A stretch of 43,359 nucleotides of DNA from Mycoplasmataceae bacterium (GCA_031279765.1 JAITHU010000015.1:1-43359), one strand, 5' to 3'; shown: positions 13,654 through 25,403, numbered from the stretch's first letter. Numbers and translations: made by a program. The notes: generated by a model not told the origin, from the letters alone.

Positions 13654-14465
13654 TAAATGTTAATATTTAATTTTGATTTGTTTAATCAATTTTTAAATAC
13701 ATCTACAATATTATAATGCGCAATTATTAATGCAATTGTTAGTGTTAAAGAATAAGTAACAATAACATCAATTAAATTATGTTGGTGAAGAGTTAATGTA
13801 GAAAAAGTTATCATAATACCAATTGCAATACTAATAATACTTAATGATATTTCAAATTTAGTCATTGTTTTTATTTTATTTTTATTAAAAAAATTTTTTG
13901 CACCAAAAAAAACAAATAATGAAGCTCAATAATTATGATAAGAAGGACAAGAACCAAAAATGTTTAAATCATCACCAACTAATATATCTTTAATTTGATT
14001 GTAAAAAGGTGATGAAGGATCTAATTGATCAATAAATTCTGCAGGTCTACAAGTTGTTGGAATTAACGCATATAGTATTGTTGAAATAATATACATAAAA
14101 AAAGAATTTAACAAGTATTGCATATATGCATCTTTTCCGTTTTTTTTATAACCACCATTAATTGCATAAACTACTAATGGAATAATAATAGGTCAAGTAA
14201 ATGCTCAAGAAATATAGTATGGAAATATTCAACTGCATCATGGCATTCATTTATCAAATGGAGTTTGTAAATTCAATACTGGATCTGGTTCACCAGGAAC
14301 ATATTGTGGATTTGGATATCACATTTTTCCAAACCATATAGCAATGCATGCATAACTAAACATTTCGATGCCAAATATTACAAGTGATGAAAGCAACACA
14401 AAAACGTATCATTTAATTAAATCTGTTTTTTTAATATTTAATTTTTTATTTTTTTTAGTAACCAT
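13653..14465 (-). CDS. PAP2/AUR1-like membrane phosphatase family protein
   Basis: A 270-residue polytopic membrane protein with about six hydrophobic segments, intact only with TGA = Trp. TPFDKWMPWCSWIFPYY resembles the entry motif of inositolphosphotransferase/PAP2-like proteins. FGSCPSYHNYW carries the PSxH catalytic motif and LHQHNLIDV the second catalytic His with downstream Asp. The family removes or transfers phosphate head groups of lipids. The substrate cannot be told; a role in membrane lipid metabolism is inferred. The start is preceded by a TATAAT box and a TTGATT -35. The stop overlaps the ATG of the M32 gene. Confidence 0.72.
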
Positions 14466-14476
14466 TAGTTAAAGTA

Positions 14477-14504
14477 ATTATATCAATAACTCATATCTAA
14501 TCAA
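14477..14504 (-). promoter_or_regulatory. Promoter of the PAP2-like / M32 operon
   Basis: Minus-strand -35 TTGATT (14499-14504), 16-bp spacer, -10 TATAAT (14477-14482). The predicted start is about 5 nt before the ATG at 14465, so the leader is nearly absent. It faces the cas2 promoter in the same 108-bp gap. Confidence 0.6.
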
Positions 14505-14539
14505 AAAACTTTAATTAAATAATTAAATATTTTTTCAAT

Positions 14540-14567
14540 TTGCTTTTTATCAAATGTACACTAAAAT
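14540..14567 (+). promoter_or_regulatory. Promoter of cas2-csn2
   Basis: -35 TTGCTT (14540-14545), 16-bp spacer, -10 TAAAAT (14562-14567). The box ends 6 nt before the cas2 ATG, so a leaderless mRNA is predicted. It shows the pair has its own promoter, unlike canonical cas operons in which cas2 follows cas9-cas1. Confidence 0.5.
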
Positions 14568-14573
14568 AAATAT

Positions 14574-14900
14574 ATGATTAATAGTAGATATATGCGTATT
14601 TTACTTTTTTTTGATTTACCAATAGAATCAGTTGAGGAAAAAAGAAACTATACTATTTTTAGAAAAAATTTATTTAAACTAGGTTTTATCATGATGCAAT
14701 ATTCCGTTTACCACAAATGCGTTAATGTTGCTACTAAAATTGAAAGAGAAGAAGAAAAAATAACAAAAATATTACCTCCATATGGTAATATTCGTGTTTT
14801 AACAGTTACTGAACATCAATATCAAAAAATGAAAATAATGATTGGTGGCAAAACGTTTAACGAACAAATAAACGAACAACCAAACTATATTAAAGTATAA
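14574..14900 (+). CDS. cas2: CRISPR-associated Cas2 (type II)
   Basis: A 108-residue Cas2 of the type II kind. The first beta strand RILLFFDLP carries the conserved Asp (D14). GFIMMQYSVYHK and the C-terminal strand VLTVTEHQYQKM match type II Cas2 proteins closely. Cas2 is the structural core of the Cas1-Cas2 spacer integrase. A second in-frame ATG at 14592 (MRILLFFD) is the more usual Cas2 N-terminus; the upstream ATG fits the promoter position. No cas1 or cas9 is found next to it; the neighbour upstream is a divergent PAP2-like gene. csn2 follows after 3 bp. Confidence 0.92.
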   Translation: MINSRYMRILLFFDLPIESVEEKRNYTIFRKNLFKLGFIMMQYSVYHKCVNVATKIEREEEKITKILPPYGNIRVLTVTEHQYQKMKIMIGGKTFNEQINEQPNYIKV

Positions 14901-14903
14901 ACT

Positions 14904-15584
14904 ATGGCACATATTAAATACCACGATAAAAGTCTAGGATTCAATTTAGAAGATATAAAATTCATTAAAGTAAAAGACATGTTTACTTTTTATCAAAAAT
15001 TATTATCTGAAGAAATAAAAATATATGATGAAACTAATTTTATTAGCAAACATAATCTTTGTATTTTGCCAAGTACAAAGATTAGTGATTTGTTTAATTT
15101 TTCTAAGATTAATGTTTTAGGCAAACATTTGATTGAATGAATAAATGACAAAAACATAAACTTAGCAAATGAAGAAATTAAAAATATAGTTTCACATTTA
15201 TCAACTTTATTTGATGGTGTAGAGTTTAACCAAGATTATGATAAATTAGCAATCGTTTCAAAATTCATTGATATTAATGAAAGAATTATCAATAAAAAAG
15301 ATTTTGTTTCATTAATCAACTTATTAGATGATAAAATGTACAATACCAAAATTTTATTATTTAATAGCGAATGAATAGATGAAGAAGTTATAAATTTATT
15401 AAACGAAAAAAATTTAAAGACAATTATTATTTTCAACGAAAGTAATAATCTGCTTGATATTTTAAAACAAAATAAAGAAAACATTATTGTGTTTAAAGAA
15501 AACAATTTTTCTTTTATTGATGTAAAAAGTGATATCCCAGATGAATACGATGATAATATTGAAAAAATTTTTATTAAGCTTTAA
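14904..15584 (+). CDS. csn2: CRISPR-associated Csn2 (type II-A)
   Basis: A 226-residue protein (Trp by TGA) in the position and size of Csn2, the ring-shaped DNA-end-binding adaptation protein of type II-A systems. Similarity is in pattern: an N-terminal small beta domain (LGFNLEDIKFIKVKD), a central helical region (HLSTLFDGVEFNQDYDKL), and a C-terminal Rossmann-like half with TKILLFNSEWIDEEVINLL and a following beta strand TIIIFNESNN. Csn2 sequences diverge strongly, so the assignment rests also on the place right after cas2. No repeat array follows; the next features are a tRNA promoter and tRNA-Pro. Confidence 0.8.
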
Positions 15585-15611
15585 TATTTAATCATTAAAA
15601 AATTAAAAAGT

Positions 15612-15668
15612 TATAATATATATAACACGATAAGATGTATGAGATTTTATCAGCATATGTATCGCGTT
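15612..15668 (+). promoter_or_regulatory. tRNA operon promoter and leader stem
   Basis: TATAAT at 15612-15617 puts the start near 15624. From there 15624-15632 can pair with 15660-15668 (8 of 9 pairs), enclosing a smaller GATAA/TTATC hairpin and ending 2 nt before tRNA-Pro. It is probably the 5' leader removed by RNase P. The rest of 15585-15670 holds no gene and no CRISPR repeat. Confidence 0.45.
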
Positions 15669-15670
15669 AA

Positions 15671-15747
15671 CGGGAAGTAGCTTAGCTTGGTAGAGCACTT
15701 GGTTTGGGACCAAGGGGTCGCAGGTACAAATCCTGTCTTCCCGACCA
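15671..15747 (+). tRNA. tRNA-Pro (TGG)
   Basis: A 77-nt cloverleaf with encoded CCA. The acceptor CGGGAAG pairs with CTTCCCG, the anticodon loop is TTTGGGA (anticodon TGG), and the T loop starts with a standard C-rich stem. First of a Pro-Met-Ile cluster. Confidence 0.93.
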
Positions 15748-15751
15748 TTAA

Positions 15752-15828
15752 GGCAGGATATCTCAGTTGGTTAGAGAACTCGGCTCATACCCGGGGTGTC
15801 GTGAGTTCAACTCTCACTCCTGCTACCA
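15752..15828 (+). tRNA. tRNA-Met (CAT), elongator type
   Basis: A 77-nt cloverleaf with CCA encoded and anticodon loop CTCATAC. The acceptor begins GGCAGGA and ends TCCTGCT, with the G1-U72 wobble also seen in Bacillus elongator tRNA-Met, and it lacks the initiator-type first-pair mismatch. I therefore call it elongator rather than initiator. Confidence 0.8.
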
Positions 15829-15833
15829 GGTTT

Positions 15834-15909
15834 GGAGCTTTAGCTCAATGGTTAGAGCCCCCGACTCATAATCGGTTGGTTGTAGGTTCGAGTCCTACAA
15901 GCTCCACCA
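15834..15909 (+). tRNA. tRNA-Ile (CAT, lysidine type)
   Basis: A 76-nt cloverleaf with encoded CCA; acceptor GGAGCTT/AAGCTCC, anticodon loop CTCATAA. The body resembles Bacillus tRNA-Ile2, whose C34 is changed to lysidine by TilS so that it reads AUA, a very common codon in this genome. The 105 bp that follow (15910-16014) hold no gene; they must carry the fic promoter. Confidence 0.82.
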
Positions 15910-16014
15910 TTTTATACGGATATTTAAAGTTAACTACTTTTGAACCGGAAATATAGCTAGTTAATAGTAAGAACTTAATAAAACTACAATTATTTTTTCA
16001 GAAAGCAATGAACA

Positions 16015-16758
16015 ATGAAAGAATTTAAAAATAAATTATTTATAAATGATGAATTAAATTCTACTTCCGATTTGTATTTTAAATTAAAAGCTGATTTTAC
16101 TTACCATTCAAGTGCAATTGAAAATTCTACCGTTACTAAAGATGATAACTTTGATGTTATCAATTTTCCAAGCAAAACAAATACAGAAACAATTGCAACT
16201 AAATATAAAGGCAAGTACAAACATGATGAAATTATTGAAAACTTTAATTGTGGAAATATGTTTGAATATATTCTTCAAACAATTAATAAACCTATCAACG
16301 AAAAAGAATTAAAAATTTGACATAGCATTTTAAAGAAAGGAACAGAATGAACCTCTAAATATACAAATTCAGTAGGAGATTACAAAAAAATTCCTAATTC
16401 AATTGGAAATGATATCAAAACACCACAACCATGAGAAATAAATAATTTAATGAAAAAGTTATTAAGTAAAAAAACAAAAACATTTGATGATATAGTTGAA
16501 TTTCACGCGAAGTTTGAATCTATTCATCCTTTTCTTGATGGCAATGGTAGGATTGGTAGAGGAATAATGTTTAAACAATGTTTACAAAATAATTTAACTC
16601 CAATTATAGTAAATAACGAAAGTAAAAAATTTTACTATGATGGATTAAAACATTATCAATTAAATGGCAAAATAGATTTGTTAAAAGATTTTTTTAAAGA
16701 ACAACAAGAATATTTTGAAAAAGAATATAAAAAATATTTAAATAGCGATGTTTTATAA
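16015..16758 (+). CDS. Fic-domain protein (predicted AMPylase, autoinhibited class)
   Basis: A 247-residue Fic protein. The catalytic motif HPFLDGNGRIGR starts at H171 and fits HxFx(D/E)GNGRxxR exactly, so transfer of a nucleotide monophosphate (usually AMP) to a protein hydroxyl is expected. SSAIEN at residues 32-37 fits the [S/T]xxxE[G/N] inhibitory motif and precedes the Fic fold, as in class II enzymes with an N-terminal inhibitory helix; E36 would block ATP gamma-phosphate. Trp is encoded by TGA. The gene sits between a tRNA cluster and an R-M pair, 17 bp before the methyltransferase ATG, and is probably cotranscribed with it. The target is unknown. Confidence 0.9.
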
Positions 16759-16775
16759 TAAAACTAACCATAGTC

Positions 16776-17569
16776 ATGAATAAGTTAATTAATAAATCTA
16801 TAAGAGAGAGAGAGAGAGAGATAATCGCATAATTATATGGGCGTTATATGATGACGCTGAATCTTCTTATAAAAAAGCGATAGAAAAATATTTTGATAGT
16901 GAATTTGTTGTTCATTGTTTTGGAATAAATGATATTATATTTTCTCCGAATAAAAATTATTTTTATCACAAGATAGATTTAAGTTTATCTAATTTAAATT
17001 TATTAAAACAATTAGAAAAAATTGCGAACGATTATGGAAAACCAAAAATTATTTTAGCTTCTCCTCCGTGCGAATCATGAAGTGGTGCTGATTGTGCTGG
17101 AAAAATGTTCAGATCAATTGATAAAAACGGAAATTGAAAAGTAATGAATAAAAAATATTACAATAAATATAACGCAAATTGTAATCCAGTTAAAAGAAGA
17201 TTCTTTTTTCAAAAAGAACAAGGAAGAATTTTAGGAGAATCTACTATCGGAGCAACAATTCAAATAATTGAATATTTTAAACCAATAATTTGAGTAATAG
17301 AAAATCCACAAACTTCTAAAAGTTGAGATTTTCAATTGCATCATCATGATTTCATTGGTGAAATGAATCGAACATATTATTCATCATATGATAATAACTT
17401 TTCATCAAAACCAACAATTTTCAAATCTAACATAAAATTAAATTTTTCTTCAAAAAAACAACCAGGAAATAAATTGCATATGGCTATAGGAAATTATTCT
17501 AGAAGAAGTGCAATTCCATTAACATTAATAAAGACTATTATCGAACAAATTAAACATAAAATATGTTAA
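16776..17569 (+). pseudogene. DNA methyltransferase, switched off by an (AG)9 tract (phase variable)
   Basis: A DNA methyltransferase split between two frames. The ATG at 16776 reads into (AG)9 and stops at 16830 after 18 residues. The enzyme body begins in another frame right after the tract (IIIWALYDDAESSYKK) and runs to 17569 with no start codon of its own before an in-frame TAA at 16793. Losing one AG unit, or gaining two, joins them into a protein of 263 residues. The body has ASPPCESWS and WVIENPQTSKSWDF, like the PC and EN motifs of C5-cytosine methyltransferases, but I leave the modified base open. Four Trp codons are TGA. The last 7 bp overlap the endonuclease gene. Confidence 0.8.
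16803..16820 (+). repeat. (AG)9 dinucleotide tract inside the methyltransferase 5' end
   Basis: Nine perfect AG units 27 bp after the ATG. Slipped-strand changes of one unit shift the frame by two bases; n = 8 or 11 gives an open gene, n = 9 (seen) or 10 does not. Confidence 0.95.
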
Positions 17570-18843
17570 CAAAAGATAGGTTATTGGAAAAAATAAACGA
17601 TATTATTCATGCATATATCAAAAACGAATGTAAGACATGAAATATAGGTACTTCGTTTACAAATACATGAATTAAATTCGCAAAAGATCTTAAAAAAATA
17701 ACTTATGAAGAATTAGAAAAAGCTGAATGTATAGACATTGTATTTGTAAAAGAAGTTGAAGGAACCAAAAAAAGTAAAAAACCAGAAGCTAGATATAAAG
17801 TACAAATTTTAAATAACGATATTAATTGTTGAAGAGATAAAGAACCAAAATCATTAGCAGCTATAAGACAAATGTTACAAGTCGGTGATGCGTTTGGTTT
17901 TGTTTCGTATAATGGTTGTATTAAAAGTGATAGTGCTTTTCCATTATTGAAAAATATTAGTGAATTATTTATAGATAATTTCGAAAATAATTTACATAAT
18001 TTGTTATATAAAGTAATGTGCAAAGCTTTTACTTCAAAAAATAAGTGGGTTAAAAATTTAGGATTCACAATTTTTTTGACATTTTTATATTCAAATAATA
18101 TATGAGATATTGACAAAAATTGTCAAATTGCAAAATGAGTTGCAAAAAGAACACCAAGTAAAGGAACGGAAGAAAATTTAAAATATATTATGTTTGGAAG
18201 TGAACAATATAAAAAACATATCGAAGAAACATATAAAGATACTTATAAAAATTCTTGTAAAATATTAAAAAATAATTTTAATTTTGAGTACTTGATAAAT
18301 AAATTATGAAAAAATTGTAAAGAAAATAATAATGAAGCACTTGAATTATTATTATCAAAAGAAGAAAGTGAATTTGTAGAACAAGAAAATATATTCAGCA
18401 ATATAAGTATAAAAATTAAAAACGAACGAAGTAAATTAAGAGAAAATATTATTAAAAATCGTTGGAAAGATGATCCTAATAACGATTTAGATATTGAAAA
18501 AAAATGAAAGATTATTAATTGTGATGCTGCACATATCTTTGATGTATATAAAATACAAAGTGAAGCAAAAAGATGTATATATAAAGAACATAAAAAACTA
18601 GCTGAATTAGATTATCTTGTTGGATATGCATCGAATATTAATAATGGATTGATTTTAAAAAAAGATGTACACAGCTTATTAGATAATGATGTATTACGTA
18701 TCACACACTATGGTGAAATTATTTTCGATAAAGAACACAAAGAGGAAGTTGAAGAAGCATTCGGTTGCGAAATAAAAGATAAAATTTTTATTAAAAAATC
18801 TATATTAGATAATGGTATGATTGATTTTATAAAAAAAAGATAA
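17563..18843 (+). CDS. HNH endonuclease, restriction partner of the methyltransferase
   Basis: A 426-residue protein with an unrecognised N-terminal and middle region and a C-terminal HNH nuclease domain. NCDAAHIF (H324), NNGLILKK (N361) and DVHSLLDND (H370) match the HNH_2 pattern AH-I ... NGL-L ... H-LFD. Its start overlaps the end of the methyltransferase by 7 bp, so the pair looks like a type II restriction-modification system with coupled translation. Seven of nine Trp codons are TGA, so the gene has long resided in mollicutes. The frame is intact even though the methyltransferase reads as off. Recognition sequence is unknown. Confidence 0.78.
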
Positions 18844-18853
18844 TTTATTACGC

Positions 18854-19570
18854 TTAAGCGATAGTAAGAGTAATAGTAACAGAATCAGATCGAAAACCGT
18901 AAGAGGTTACAGTTAAATTGATGGTATAAACATTTGCTGGTACACCCATGCTCCTTAGAACAAGTTTTCCTAAATTAGCACCATAATCATAATTAATTTG
19001 AATAAAACCTTGTTCAGGAGAAACAGAAAAAACAAACTGAAAAGAAGTAATAGTTTCTGGCATTATATCGTAATTTGTAATGTTTCCCGAAGTACCAGCA
19101 GAATAACTAGGTGTTAAGTCACCATCAATAGCAATATCACCCAAATAATCTACAACATTAAAATCAAAAGTAAATTCTGCTATATTTTTATTGCCATCAA
19201 CATCTAATATATTTTCACATGAAATATTAAAAACGTGAGATTTAATATTCGATATCGGCGTTCAAGAAATAGTCAAAACATTTTTTACGTGACTAAAACT
19301 TACTTCTGGCATTTCTTCTGTGTAATAAGGATAACTTCATGCAAAATTTCCATTTAATTCAGAATTATCACTATTAGATGCGATAAAAGTTTTGCTACCA
19401 GATGTTTCTAAATAAGCTGTTATTCCTTTTTCTCCATGAATTTGAAATTTCTTACCAGAAAATCCAAAAATACATCCTAATAATATAGAAAAGCATACAA
19501 TAATTGAAGCGATTTCCGCACAAAGAATAATAATAACGTTCTTTTTAGTTTTTGAATATTTTCCCATCAT
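18854..19570 (-). CDS. Membrane-anchored surface protein, unknown function
   Basis: A 238-residue protein with a Lys-rich N-terminus, a hydrophobic segment (about residues 11-35) that contains LLGC, and a beta-rich outer part. LLGC could be a lipobox, but the residues after the Cys remain hydrophobic, so a signal anchor is as likely. The outer part has strands such as FQFVFSVSPEQGFI and YTINLTVTSYGF, suggesting two Ig- or cadherin-like repeats. I do not recognise the family. The chosen ATG (19570; 19567 also possible) lies 9 nt after a TATAAT at 19580-19585; starting earlier would translate the promoter. It converges with the endonuclease gene (10 bp gap). Confidence 0.68.
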
Positions 19571-19579
19571 AATAATAAT

Positions 19580-19585
19580 ATTATA
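19580..19585 (-). promoter_or_regulatory. -10 box of the surface protein gene
   Basis: TATAAT on the minus strand, directly after the rRNA terminator T-run; the predicted leader is about 3 nt. Any -35 would lie inside the terminator hairpin. Confidence 0.5.
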
Positions 19586-19590
19586 CAAAA

Positions 19591-19626
19591 AAAAGACTCA
19601 ATCCTAAAAAAAGGATTGAGTCTTTT
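19591..19626 (-). terminator. Intrinsic terminator of the rRNA operon
   Basis: A perfect 15-bp inverted repeat (19591-19605 against 19612-19626, core GACTCAATCCT/AGGATTGAGTC) with a 6-nt loop and a T-run on either strand. It lies 4 bp downstream of 5S rRNA. Confidence 0.92.
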
Positions 19627-19629
19627 TTT

Positions 19630-19736
19630 GCGTGGCATAACCTATTCTTGCGTTAACTACCTTCGGCCCAATAGTGCTTGACTTCTGTGTTCGGGATGGG
19701 AACAGGTATATCCACTATTAGTATGAACACCACACT
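19630..19736 (-). rRNA. rrf: 5S ribosomal RNA
   Basis: About 107 nt with the conserved CCCATCCCGAACACAGAAGTCAAGC and GGCCGAAGGTAGTT segments on the minus strand. The 5' and 3' ends pair (GTGTGGT.. with ..GCCACGC), so the ends are known to within a few bases. It is the last gene of the operon. Confidence 0.93.
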
Positions 19737-19821
19737 TGACATCGTTCGATGCAATTTTATAAATCTAACAATCAATTAAATCCGTATTGAATACAAATAA
19801 ATAATGATAACAATATTTAAA

Positions 19822-22733
<2,912 letters not shown>

Positions 22734-22870
22734 ATATCTATCATTTATTTAGATTGTTAAACTATTTCTAGCTTTTGTTAATCTCTTGGTATTTTTTAGG
22801 TTTGATTTTTATTTACTAACGTTTATTTTTACAAACAAACGTCAAGCAAAAAGATTGTTGATTTATAAAA

Positions 22871-22882
22871 TTTTCAAAGAAC
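22871..22882 (-). promoter_or_regulatory. boxA-like antitermination element before 23S
   Basis: GTTCTTTGAAAA on the minus strand, identical to the copy before 16S at 24547-24558. In Firmicutes this sequence recruits the NusB/NusE antitermination complex to rRNA transcripts. Confidence 0.65.
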
Positions 22883-22908
22883 GATCCTGAGAAGATAAAA
22901 ATCCTCTC

Positions 22909-22925
22909 AAAACTAAATAGAATCC
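22909..22925 (-). other. 16S processing stem, 3' half
   Basis: 17 nt perfectly complementary to 24534-24550, so the precursor can form a stem that loops out 16S, the usual RNase III substrate. Confidence 0.75.
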
Positions 22926-23017
22926 GACCATATAAAAAATAAATTTAGGTTGATAATTATTTATATGGATTTTAATGTGTACACGAATTTCATTCGTGTT
23001 ATTTTTTTAAACTCCGA

Positions 23018-24530
<1,513 letters not shown>

Positions 24531-24533
24531 GAC

Positions 24534-24550
24534 GGATTCTATTTAGTTTT
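24534..24550 (-). other. 16S processing stem, 5' half
   Basis: Pairs over all 17 nt with 22909-22925. The adjoining boxA (24547-24558) overlaps its upstream end. Confidence 0.75.
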
Positions 24551-24558
24551 CAAAGAAC
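24547..24558 (-). promoter_or_regulatory. boxA-like antitermination element before 16S
   Basis: GTTCTTTGAAAA on the minus strand, in the rRNA leader; identical to the copy before 23S. Confidence 0.65.
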
Positions 24559-24588
24559 TTTCGTAATAAAATGAATTATTACAATTTA

Positions 24589-24617
24589 ATTATAATTAAA
24601 TTAACAAAAAAATACAA
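24589..24617 (-). promoter_or_regulatory. rRNA operon promoter
   Basis: -35 TTGTAT (24612-24617), 17-bp spacer, -10 TATAAT (24589-24594). The start is expected near 24582, giving a leader of about 50 nt with boxA and the processing stem. Confidence 0.7.
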
Positions 24618-24651
24618 AAAATAATTTAATTTTAATACTTTAGTATTAGTA

Positions 24652-25224
24652 TTAACTTAAAATTAATCCCATATATCATAAAATTATTATCAAAACTGCT
24701 ATCGCTGTACAAATAGTTACAACGAAACAAGCAATAATTAATAATCTAACATTAACATCACTTTTTTCGTTAGATTTTTTATTTTCTTTTTTATCATTAT
24801 TTGTTTTACCAATAGCGGTTGTTTTTTTTGTGTTATCATTATTGCTCGTTTTATTTACAACAGTTGTTTTTGATATTTTTTTAGTTTTTGAAGTAGGAAC
24901 AATAGCGGTTGTTTTTTTTGTGTTGTTGTTATTATTTGATTTACTTACGATAGCTGTTTTTGATGTTTTTTTACCAACGCTAGAGTCACCATCCAAATAT
25001 CCAAGAGAAGAAAGGTTATCAGTTGTTGTTTCATCTGGTCTTGCTCTAATATAAGTTGATGATTTAGCAGATTTTTGTACAATCACTTCATTTGTTTCTT
25101 TTTTAACAAAATAATGTTGACCGCTTTTTATATTATTAGCAATTGTTTTTTTATCTTGTGGGTTTTTTTCACCAGAAACAATATATCCACCTTTTCTAGA
25201 TTTTGCAATAATTTTTTTAGCCAT
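24652..25224 (-). CDS. DUF3892-like protein with repeats and C-terminal membrane anchor
   Basis: A 190-residue protein. Residues 1-85 (MAKKIIAKSRKGGYIVSGEKN ... YIRARPDETTTDNLSSLGYL) resemble the small DUF3892 domain, whose end is typically YLRSxPDGTxxNNLDxLP. Then comes a Lys/Thr/Asn-rich region made of two 30-residue tandem copies (TKKTTAIV ... SKTTVVNK), and a C-terminal hydrophobic segment LLIIACFVVTICTAIAVLI. No signal peptide is seen, so the repeat and DUF parts should be cytosolic with a tail anchor. Function unknown. The ATG at 25224 is 10 nt after a TATAAT box (25235-25240). The gene lies between SRP RNA and the rRNA promoter. Confidence 0.68.
24811..24990 (-). repeat. 90-bp tandem duplication in the DUF3892-like gene
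   Basis: Two adjoining 90-bp copies (24811-24900 and 24901-24990); the first 24 bp of each are identical and the rest diverged. They encode a 30-residue repeat in frame, so copy number could vary without breaking the gene. Confidence 0.75.
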
Positions 25225-25234
25225 AATTTTATAT

Positions 25235-25240
25235 ATTATA
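25235..25240 (-). promoter_or_regulatory. -10 box of the DUF3892-like gene
   Basis: TATAAT on the minus strand; predicted leader about 4 nt. The A/T-only stretch 25245-25319 upstream shows nothing else except the T-run that ends SRP RNA. Confidence 0.5.
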
Positions 25241-25319
25241 TACAAAAAAATTTTATTAGCAAAAAAAACAAAATATTTTATTATTTTATTTTAATTAATA
25301 TTAAAACAAAAAAACAAAA

Positions 25320-25397
25320 GTCGTTGCACACATTAATAGATGCTTAGTGCTGCTTTGTTTCCAATCTGACACGGTTCGCAATTAATGTTGCAACGAC
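25320..25397 (-). ncRNA. ffs: Signal recognition particle RNA (4.5S)
   Basis: A 78-nt hairpin RNA. The ends pair (GTCGTTGCAAC with GTGTGCAACGAC, allowing small bulges) and the apical domain has the conserved GTCAG ... GGAAAC ... AAGCAGC ... CTAAG core with a GGAA-type tetraloop that binds Ffh and FtsY. A -10 box (TATAAT at 25404-25409) fits a start at about 25397, and a T-rich tract follows the 3' end and may terminate it. Confidence 0.9.
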
Positions 25398-25403
25398 AAT
25401 TAA

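Larger units (their letters stand above)
22734..23017 (-). other. 16S-23S internal spacer, no tRNA
   Basis: The 284-bp spacer holds no tRNA. It carries a boxA copy (GTTCTTTGAAAA, rc of 22871-22882) before 23S, the 3' half of the 16S processing stem (22909-22925), and an 8-bp hairpin at 22981-22999 (ACACGAAT/ATTCGTGT). Confidence 0.8.

Noticed and set aside
15585-15670. Possible CRISPR array or tracrRNA after csn2
   Set aside because: No repeated unit of 30-40 bp appears here, in 14466-14573, or anywhere else in the window; the stretch is explained by a tRNA promoter and leader.
15834-15909. Third tRNA of the cluster as initiator or second tRNA-Met
   Set aside because: CTCATAA loop and body resemble lysidine-type tRNA-Ile; it lacks the three G-C anticodon-stem pairs and first-pair mismatch of initiator tRNA.
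15687-15956. Open reading frame of 89 codons over the tRNA cluster
   Set aside because: It runs through three clear tRNA genes and is a chance frame.
16776-17569. Programmed frameshift rather than phase variation for the methyltransferase
   Set aside because: No slippery heptamer followed by a structure is seen; a pure dinucleotide tract is a sufficient and better-known explanation.
17563-18843. REase as an MunI-type (PD-D/E) enzyme, known from a mycoplasma
   Set aside because: The visible nuclease motif is HNH, with His-Asn-His spacing; no PD-(D/E)xK motif was found.
22981-22999. Hairpin in the 16S-23S spacer as a terminator
   Set aside because: The T-run follows it only on the plus strand, whereas the operon is on the minus strand; termination there would stop 23S synthesis.
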